Shown piece after piece: positions 22,867 to 28,535 of a DNA stretch of 28,535 nucleotides (the first letter of the stretch is position 1; every line of letters starts with the position of its first letter). This DNA is from JBCCMA01 sp039026595 (GTDB lineage Bacteria; Pseudomonadota; Gammaproteobacteria; Steroidobacterales; JBCCMA01), in assembly GCA_039026595.1 (NCBI GenBank), contig JBCCMA010000024.1, positions 1 to 28,535 of the forward strand, in the 5' to 3' direction. Under the pieces are notes generated by a model that ran no database searches, was not told where the DNA came from, and saw nothing but the letters and a program-made list of their open reading frames with translations. A program made the position numbers and the translations under genes.

Positions 22867-24127
22867 GGTGAATCACCTCTGAAAACTGATGCGCCATGGC
22901 GCGTTCATTGCTGCGGCGGCCCGTACGGTCGCGCCGACGGTCGGCCTCTCGGACCCACCAGGTGGCTTTGTCGCCTGCGGAGTGCAGGTCCTCGGGGACA
23001 CGCTGACCGTCCGTGATGTAGGCCACCGGGACGTCGTGCCGCAGCACGTTGGAAAACGTGGCCCCGAAGCTCGCGGCCTCATCAAGTTTGGTCACTATCA
23101 GGGCGTGCAGTGGGCTTGCATTGAAACGGCGAATGACTTCGTCCTGACTGTCACGTTGCACGTTGGCCGGCACGGCCAGCAGGCGCTTGATCCGATGCCT
23201 CGACGTGCTGGCAATGGCGAGCGTCGCAGTAAGCTTGGCGTCACGCTGTCCGACGCCTGCGGTATCAATCAGAACCAGTCGTCGGTCCTGCAATCGTCCG
23301 AGCACGTCGTCGAGCTCGTCCCGATCCCGGGCCAGATGAACGGGCACATCCAGAATGCGGGCGAAGGTGGCTAACTGCTCCTGTGCGCCGATGCGGTAGG
23401 TGTCGGTGCTGATCAACGCCAGCGAATCCCGACCGTGCTGAAGGGCACAGCGTGCCGCCAGCTTGGCGATACTGGTGGTCTTTCCCACGCCGGTTGGTCC
23501 GACCACCGCGAAGACACCGCCCTCGTCGCAGGGATCGTGCGTGAGGATCGGCAGCGCTTTGGTGAGCACGTTCATGCATGTATCGGCCAGCCCGGCCTGG
23601 TTGTTGCCCTCCTCGTGTCTGGCGAGCAGTCCATCGGCGATGTCCGCATCGATTCCGATGTCCGCCAGACGGCGCAGGCGGGCAACGTGCATGGCGTTGG
23701 CACGCCCTGCGTCGCGCAGAGCCAGTGTGGCGAGCTGGGTTTCCAGAAGCGTACGAACCGATTCGATATCGCTCTTCAAGCGCATCACGGTCGGGTCGTT
23801 CGCAAGATCCAACACGCCGTTGGCGCCTCCGATTGGCGGTCGCGCGACATTGGACAACGCGCGTTCAAAGGCGGGGCCGGATGGCACGACGGCGTCGCTC
23901 GACTTCCCTGCCGTCGGTGCGGCCGGCGCGGTCGGCGATGCGGATTCTGGCGCAGATTCCGTCGTCGACTTCGCCATCAGGGATTCGTCATAGTCGACCG
24001 CCGCTACGACCTCGACCCCCTCCGGCAGCGAGCGGTTTGAAAGGATAACGGCTTCGGGCCCCTGCTCCTCGCGGACCTGCCGGAGCGCCTGGCGCATCGT
24101 CTTTGCCACAAATCGTTTAATTTTCAT
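22853..24127 (-). CDS. flhF: Flagellar placement GTPase FlhF (SRP family)
   Basis: A 424-residue SRP-type GTPase that sets the polar position of the flagellum. The basic N-terminal segment (MKIKRFVAKTMRQALRQV) is followed by a low-complexity Ala/Pro/Ser linker (~53-90), a helical N domain, and the GTPase core with G1 GPTGVGKTT (210-218), DTYRIGAQEQL, DTAGVGQRD and TKLDEA. The family ending YITDGQRVPEDLH is present, then a longer basic tail. The ATG lies eight bases after the flhA stop with AGGA at a good distance. Partner of FlhG, encoded next and overlapping. Confidence 0.97.
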   Translation of the reverse strand: MKIKRFVAKTMRQALRQVREEQGPEAVILSNRSLPEGVEVVAAVDYDESLMAKSTTESAPESASPTAPAAPTAGKSSDAVVPSGPAFERALSNVARPPIGGANGVLDLANDPTVMRLKSDIESVRTLLETQLATLALRDAGRANAMHVARLRRLADIGIDADIADGLLARHEEGNNQAGLADTCMNVLTKALPILTHDPCDEGGVFAVVGPTGVGKTTSIAKLAARCALQHGRDSLALISTDTYRIGAQEQLATFARILDVPVHLARDRDELDDVLGRLQDRRLVLIDTAGVGQRDAKLTATLAIASTSRHRIKRLLAVPANVQRDSQDEVIRRFNASPLHALIVTKLDEAASFGATFSNVLRHDVPVAYITDGQRVPEDLHSAGDKATWWVREADRRRDRTGRRSNERAMAHQFSEVIHHAHA

Positions 24128-24135
24128 TCCATGTC

Positions 24136-26202
24136 CTAACCGACGGTTGCGACCATCCTGATGGCCTTGTCGTCCGGCACTTCATTGAAGGCCAGTACGT
24201 TCAGACTGGGCATCGACGACCGTGCCAATCGCGCGAACCACTGCCTGAGCGTGGGGTCGACCAAAAGTACGGGGGTTTCGCCGGCAGCTTCCTGTCGTCG
24301 TGCTGCTTCGCCCAAAGCACCGTGCACGCGCTCCACCAGTCCCGGCTCAAACCCGGGAGCGGAGCCGTCCACGGCCGCTTGTTGAGCGTTTTGCAACAAC
24401 TGTGCCAGTTGCGGCTCAAGTGTCAGTACCGGGAGCTCACGCTCTAAACCACTGATTTGCTGGACGATCGATCGTCCGAGTGCAATCCGGACCTGCTGGA
24501 CAAGCGTGTCGGGATCTTGACTGTGAGGGGCATGCGCCGCCAGCGCTTCGACGATCTTTCGGATGTTGCTGAGCGGGATCTTCTCGATCAGAAGCGCTTG
24601 CAGCACTTTCACCACCACGCTCATCGGCAGCAGTTTTGGTACCAGTTCCTCGACCAGTTTGGGCGCGTGTTGCCCGAGGCGATCCAGAAGCCTCTGCGCT
24701 TCCTCATGACCGAACAACTCATGCGCCTGTGATTGCATGAGCTGGCTCATGTGGGTCGCGATGACTGTGCTCGTGTCGACCACGGTATATCCCAGAGTCT
24801 GGGCGTGGTCGCGATTGGCCGGCTCGATCCACACGGCGTCCAGGCCAAAGGCGGGATCCTTGGTCTCGATACCGGATATCTCGCCGTAGACCTGGCCGGG
24901 ATCAATCGCCAGCTCACGATCGATGTGGACCTGCGCCTCTGCAGAGGGCACGCCAAGCAGCACAATGCGGTAGGCGTTGGGCGCGAGCTCGAGATTGTCC
25001 CGAACATGCACGGTGGGAATCAGGAAGCCGACCTGCTGCGAGACTTTCTTGCGTACTCCCTTTATTCGATTGAGCAACTCGCTGCCGTGCTTGCGATCAA
25101 CCAGCGGAATCAGGCGGTAACCAACCTCCAACGCGATGTTGTCGAGCTGGGGAATGTCGTCCCAGCCAAGCTCGGACGGCGCGCTTGGCTTCGGTTGCTC
25201 GGCGGGCGCCTCTTCGACCGATTGCTCGGTGCGTTTGCGCAGCATGAGCGCGCCGCCCGCGCACGCGGCCGCAAGCGTCAGAAAAGCGAGATTGGGCATG
25301 CCGGGAATCAGACCGAGAATGGTCAGGATGCCCGCCGTCACAAACAGGACCTGACCGTGGCCGAAGACCTGCCCGACGATTTGCTCCCCGAGATCCGACG
25401 CCGTGGAGACCCGCGTGACGATGACGGCAACGGCCGACGACAACAACAGCGACGGAATCTGGGCCACAAGGCCATCCCCGATCGTCAGGAGCGTGTAGTT
25501 GCGAACGGCATCGCCAAGCGACAAACCGTGCTGGAGCGCGCCGACCGCCATACCGCCGAGAATATTGATGAACAGAATGAGAATGCCGGCGATCGCGTCG
25601 CCCCGGACAAATTTACTGGCGCCGTCCATCGAGCCGTAGAAGTCCGCTTCGTCACGTACATCCTGCCGCCGTTGCTTGGCCTCTTCCTGCGTCAATACGC
25701 CCGCATTCAGATCGGCATCGATCGCCATTTGCTTGCCGGGCATGGCGTCGAGGGTGAAGCGCGCGCTGACCTCGGATATGCGACCGGCGCCCTTTGTCAC
25801 AACCACAAAGTTGATGATCACCAGAATGGCGAAGACGACGAGGCCGACGGCGTAATTGCCCCCGACGACAAACTCGCCAAACGCTTCGATTACTTTGCCG
25901 GCGGCGCCGCTCCCGGTGTGTCCCTCGAGCAGTACCACTCGCGTGGAGGCGACGTTTAACGCCAGCCGCAGCAGCGTGACGAACAGGAGGACGGTTGGAA
26001 ATACCGACAGCTCAAGTGGCCGCCCGACGTAAATGACTGCAAGAACGATGATCAACGACAGCGCGATGTTAAAACTGAACAGGGCGTCCAGCGCCATCGT
26101 GGGCAACGGCAGAATCACCATCGCCATGAGCATCATCAGCATGACGGGGGCGCCCAGTCCGTTCAGGCTGGGTAGTCGGGCAAGAAGTTTTGTGCGGTCC
26201 AT
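24136..26202 (-). CDS. flhA: Flagellar export gate protein FlhA
   Basis: A 688-residue FHIPEP-family inner-membrane protein forming the export-gate ring of the flagellar type III secretion system. About eight transmembrane helices occupy the first ~320 residues; the FHIPEP signature region is at ~138-168 (GAGRISEVSARF, then LDAMPGKQMAID). The cytoplasmic domain (~345-688) holds the docking platform for export substrates and chaperones, with segments such as VHVRDNLELAPNAYRI and NIRKIVEALA. Length is normal for the family. It starts 20 bases after flhB. The GGAG upstream of the ATG is rather far (about 14 bases). Confidence 0.98.
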   Translation of the reverse strand: MDRTKLLARLPSLNGLGAPVMLMMLMAMVILPLPTMALDALFSFNIALSLIIVLAVIYVGRPLELSVFPTVLLFVTLLRLALNVASTRVVLLEGHTGSGAAGKVIEAFGEFVVGGNYAVGLVVFAILVIINFVVVTKGAGRISEVSARFTLDAMPGKQMAIDADLNAGVLTQEEAKQRRQDVRDEADFYGSMDGASKFVRGDAIAGILILFINILGGMAVGALQHGLSLGDAVRNYTLLTIGDGLVAQIPSLLLSSAVAVIVTRVSTASDLGEQIVGQVFGHGQVLFVTAGILTILGLIPGMPNLAFLTLAAACAGGALMLRKRTEQSVEEAPAEQPKPSAPSELGWDDIPQLDNIALEVGYRLIPLVDRKHGSELLNRIKGVRKKVSQQVGFLIPTVHVRDNLELAPNAYRIVLLGVPSAEAQVHIDRELAIDPGQVYGEISGIETKDPAFGLDAVWIEPANRDHAQTLGYTVVDTSTVIATHMSQLMQSQAHELFGHEEAQRLLDRLGQHAPKLVEELVPKLLPMSVVVKVLQALLIEKIPLSNIRKIVEALAAHAPHSQDPDTLVQQVRIALGRSIVQQISGLERELPVLTLEPQLAQLLQNAQQAAVDGSAPGFEPGLVERVHGALGEAARRQEAAGETPVLLVDPTLRQWFARLARSSMPSLNVLAFNEVPDDKAIRMVATVG

Positions 26203-26222
26203 CGCGATTCAAAGGCTCCTGT

Positions 26223-27338
26223 CTAATCGTTCTCGGTGAAGTCAATTTCGGGCGGTTCCGGGCGCAGCGCGCCGAGCTCATCGGCGCGTCGCAGCTGGAA
26301 TACCCACGTCAGAACCTGTGCCACGGCGTTGTAGAGCCGAACCGGAATGTCGTCGTTCAAACGTGTGGTCTTGTAGATTGCGCGCGCGAGCGGTGGGGCG
26401 CGCATCATCGGAATGCCGTGCTCCCCTGCCCGCTCGCGGATGCGCGCGGCCAGCTCGTCGGTGCCTTTGGCGACCACGCGCGGTGCCGACATGGTGGCCG
26501 GGTCGTAGCGCAGCGCGACCGCGTAATGCGTTGGGTTTGTGATCACCACATCGGCCTTGGGCACTTCGTCCATCATGCGGCGATTGGCTTGCTCCTGTTG
26601 CAGCGCGCGTACGCGTCCTTTCACTTCCGGATTTCCGTCGGTCTCTTTCGACTCGTCCTTGACTTCCTGACGTGTCATTCGCAACTGCTTGTTGTGCTGG
26701 AAAAGCTGGAACGGTGCATCGACGGCGGCGATGATCAGAAGCGGCGCGCTGACTACCAGAAGGGCCAGCAAGATCAGATGCGCGGACTCGGCCAGTGAGG
26801 TGGGTAGTGGTTGCCCACTCAGTGCCATCAGATCATCAGAGAGTACCCGCAGCATTGCGACCGCCACCGCGCCAACCAGACCAAACTTGGCCAGCGCTTT
26901 GCCCAGTTCCATCAGACCGTTGGGACCGAAAACACGCTTGAGACCCTTGATCGGGTTGAGCTTGTCGAGTTTGGGGGCGAGCGCCTGAAGAGAGAATGCC
27001 CAACCACCGAGCAGCGCCGGCGCGCAGACTGCGACGACGGCGACCAGGATAAGGAACGGCGCGAGTCCCACCAGTGCTCGCTTTAACGCGGCGGCAAATA
27101 CAGGAAGCAGCCGCTGGGAATCAAACAACACGGCGCGCTCCGGCGTGAGCGTCTCGGTCATGACATCGCTCAGGCCCGCGGTAATGCCCGGGCCAAGTAT
27201 CCACAGGGCCATCGCGGCAATGATGGTCACGCCAGCAGCGGTCAGTTCGCGCGAGCGAGGTATCTGTCCCTTTCGACGCGCATCAGCGAGGCGTTTGGGT
27301 GTGGGCTGTTCTGTTTTTTCCTGTCCTGTCTCGCTCAC
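26223..27338 (-). CDS. flhB: Flagellar export switch protein FlhB
   Basis: A 371-residue export-gate component that switches substrate class from rod/hook to filament by self-cleavage. The N-terminus (SETGQEKTEQPTPKRLADAR) is typical, four transmembrane helices follow (~33-55, ~88-112, ~145-165, ~185-208), and the autocleavage motif NPTH is at 268-271, so cleavage after N268 is expected. The start is a GTG overlapping the fliR stop by four bases (GTGA). No anomalies. Confidence 0.98.
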   Translation of the reverse strand: MSETGQEKTEQPTPKRLADARRKGQIPRSRELTAAGVTIIAAMALWILGPGITAGLSDVMTETLTPERAVLFDSQRLLPVFAAALKRALVGLAPFLILVAVVAVCAPALLGGWAFSLQALAPKLDKLNPIKGLKRVFGPNGLMELGKALAKFGLVGAVAVAMLRVLSDDLMALSGQPLPTSLAESAHLILLALLVVSAPLLIIAAVDAPFQLFQHNKQLRMTRQEVKDESKETDGNPEVKGRVRALQQEQANRRMMDEVPKADVVITNPTHYAVALRYDPATMSAPRVVAKGTDELAARIRERAGEHGIPMMRAPPLARAIYKTTRLNDDIPVRLYNAVAQVLTWVFQLRRADELGALRPEPPEIDFTEND

Positions 27339-28123
27339 GGCGTCACCGGCCTGCCGAGCATGGACGAGGCGTGTCCAAAGGCGTTGTTCAGGAGATCAAC
27401 AAACACGTCCACCGAACCCGGGAGCGTGTTGGCCATGATCAGAAAACCCAGCGTCATCGTGATGGGAAAGCCAACCGCAAACAGATTCAGGGTTGGCGCG
27501 GCTCGGCTGATGACACCGAACGACATATTGACGATCAAAAGCGAAATCATTGCCGGCAGCGCAATTCGCACGGCGCCATCGAAGAGCGTGCTCCCGAAAC
27601 TGACGAGGTCCCACAGGCCCTCCCGTGCCGGGCCGCCCGACCCGATCGGCATGGTGTCGAAACTCTTGAACAGGGTCTCGATGATCAGGAGATGCCCGTT
27701 GAGCGACAGAAACACAAGCGTTGCGAGCATAACGAAGTACTGGCTGACCACCGGCACGTTGACCCCGCGCTGCGGATCGATTGCCACTGCAAAGCCAAGC
27801 CCCATGCTCATCGCGGTGGCTTGTCCCGCGAGGATCAGTGCGTCAAAAACGACCTGAATCGCCAGACCCATGGCCACGCCGACAATGATCTGTTCAAACG
27901 TCACGAGCGCACCGGCTACGGACAAGGGCGATGGCGCCTCGGCGGGCAGAGTCAGCAGCGGTGCGACGATAACCGTAAGGGCCAGCGCAATGAGGATGCG
28001 TACGCGCGCCGAAACCATCGATGCGCTGAACACCGGCGCGACCATCAGCAGCGCGCCGATGCGCACAAATGGCCAGAAGTACAGCGTGAACGCCTGCTCC
28101 AGCACGCTGATCGATACCGTCAT
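27335..28123 (-). CDS. fliR: Flagellar export gate protein FliR
   Basis: A 262-residue hydrophobic membrane protein with about six helices, part of the FliPQR core of the flagellar export gate. Segments such as FWPFVRIGALLMVAPVFS, VGVAMGLAIQVVFDALILAG and GFPITMTLGFLIM are characteristic. I start at the ATG at 28123, five bases after the fliQ stop; the reading frame stays open upstream through fliQ but that extension is not family-like. It overlaps flhB by four bases. Confidence 0.96.
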   Translation of the reverse strand: MTVSISVLEQAFTLYFWPFVRIGALLMVAPVFSASMVSARVRILIALALTVIVAPLLTLPAEAPSPLSVAGALVTFEQIIVGVAMGLAIQVVFDALILAGQATAMSMGLGFAVAIDPQRGVNVPVVSQYFVMLATLVFLSLNGHLLIIETLFKSFDTMPIGSGGPAREGLWDLVSFGSTLFDGAVRIALPAMISLLIVNMSFGVISRAAPTLNLFAVGFPITMTLGFLIMANTLPGSVDVFVDLLNNAFGHASSMLGRPVTP

Positions 28124-28128
28124 GGCGG

Positions 28129-28398
28129 TCAGCCAATCAAATCGGGAATGGACCGATACAGTTGCTCGGTAAAGCTCAGCATCGTACGCATCATCCACGA
28201 GCCGCCGGTCGCAACGGCCACTGCGAGCACCAGCAGCTTCGGAATAAAGCTCAGCGTCATTTCGTTGATCTGCGTGGCGGCCTGAATCATGCCGATCAAA
28301 AGGCCGATCGCAAGTGCGGACAGAAGCATTGGCGCAGCGATCATGACGGTGAGCGTCAATGCCTGCTGGCCTAATGACATCACGGATTCAGGGGACAC
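28129..28398 (-). CDS. fliQ: Flagellar export gate protein FliQ
   Basis: An 89-residue protein with two transmembrane helices, identical in length to E. coli FliQ and sharing its start (SPESVM) and the block QAATQINEMTLSFIPK. Several copies pack around FliP/FliR in the export gate. The GTG at 28398 gives the family's normal start; an ATG six codons later is less likely. It lies 12 bases after the fliP stop. Confidence 0.97.
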   Translation of the reverse strand: MSPESVMSLGQQALTLTVMIAAPMLLSALAIGLLIGMIQAATQINEMTLSFIPKLLVLAVAVATGGSWMMRTMLSFTEQLYRSIPDLIG

Positions 28399-28410
28399 GG
28401 TGTTATTGCC

Positions 28411-28461
28411 TCACGTGAAGAAACTGGCGGCGAGCGTGCCGACGATCAGCGCCCAGCCGTC
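28411..28461 (-). CDS. fliP: FliP C-terminal end (partial)
   Basis: The last 16 codons of fliP: DGWALIVGTLAASFFT then TGA, matching the conserved FliP ending (VDGW...L.GSLAQSF type) in the expected place before fliQ. Immediately upstream in this frame the sequence stops resembling FliP (IK replaces the expected hydrophobic LV before DGW) and an in-frame TGA appears within about 13 codons. The break coincides with the start of a TypA-like segment on the other strand, so the truncation is probably a contig artefact. Confidence 0.85.
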   Translation of the reverse strand, partial: DGWALIVGTLAASFFT

Positions 28462-28462
28462 C

Positions 28463-28535
28463 TTGATTGAAAACATGCGCCGTGAGGGATATGAGTTTCA
28501 TGTCTCGCAGCCGCAAGTTATCTATCGTGAAGTCA
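28463..28535 (+). CDS. typA: Internal fragment of TypA/BipA GTPase at a chimeric contig end
   Basis: Read on the plus strand from 28463, the last 73 bases encode LIENMRREGYEF then HVSQPQVIYREV, which matches the conserved segment of the translational GTPase TypA/BipA (E. coli reads LIENMRREG.EL.VSRP.VI). It lies mid-protein, with no start or stop, and abuts the end of fliP head to tail. GC is about 45 percent by count, lower than neighbouring genes. A misassembled or chimeric read end, perhaps from another organism, is the simplest account. Confidence 0.8.
   Translation, partial: MIENMRREGYEFHVSQPQVIYREV

Noticed and set aside
24733..25959. Plus-strand open frame (408 codons) opposite flhA
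   Set aside because: Antisense shadow of flhA, low in hydrophobic residues and unlike any family; flhA is intact on the minus strand.
27299..28285. Plus-strand open frame (328 codons) opposite fliR/flhB
   Set aside because: Highly charged, His/Arg-rich shadow translation; fliR, fliQ and flhB explain the region.
28399..28535. True truncation of fliP by a rearrangement in the living organism
   Set aside because: The rest of the export operon is intact and the foreign segment has different composition and sits exactly at the sequence end; a chimeric end is simpler.

Overview
The window reads as a continuous piece of a GC-rich gammaproteobacterial chromosome. It is probably from a marine or otherwise sodium-using, polarly flagellated species: the flagellar export, flhF-flhG and fliA block has gammaproteobacterial gene order, and the stator proteins are of the PomA/PomB sodium type. 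I cannot name a genus. Coding density is very high. Most same-strand neighbours overlap or nearly touch, no gap reaches 300 bases, and I saw no convincing rho-independent terminator, tRNA, rRNA, CRISPR array or insertion sequence.

Layout. (1) 1-5483, minus strand: a coupled four-gene signalling operon of membrane sensor kinase, single-domain response regulator, GAF-GGDEF-EAL protein, and a GspE/MshE-type ATPase (cut by the left edge) that carries a STAS domain and a two-motif MshEN c-di-GMP-binding module. (2) 5584-6321, minus: an SDR oxidoreductase; divergent from it at 6401-7968, plus: an ATP-grasp ligase and a rhomboid protease. (3) 7953-12254, minus: a housekeeping-like operon of a PHP phosphoesterase (YciV/RNase AM type), two tandem dynamin/Era-like GTPases and YceH. 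(4) 12351-14147, plus: recQ; 14144-15040, minus: an HDOD protein preceded by a sigma-28-like promoter. (5) 15138-18149, plus: a 1003-residue protein joining a small-molecule kinase, a LytM/M23 peptidase domain and a class-III PLP enzyme. (6) 18278-20600, plus: pomA-pomB-pilZ behind a sigma-28-like promoter. (7) 20510-28461, minus: the flagellar operon (fliP end)-fliQ-fliR-flhB-flhA-flhF-flhG-fliA-small protein-DUF2802.

How the parts fit. Region 7 makes the export gate (FliPQR-FlhBA), sets flagellar position and number (FlhF/FlhG) and supplies sigma-28 (FliA). Two FliA-type promoters found here, before pomA and before the HDOD gene, would place the stator and the HDOD regulator in the late flagellar class. 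Cyclic-di-GMP recurs at both ends: a GGDEF-EAL enzyme beside a MshEN ATPase on the left, and a PilZ protein coupled to the stator genes in the middle.

The last ~73 bases (28463-28535) do not continue fliP. They encode, on the plus strand, an internal piece of the translation GTPase TypA/BipA, with lower GC. I read this as a chimeric contig end, so fliP should not be called truncated in the organism.
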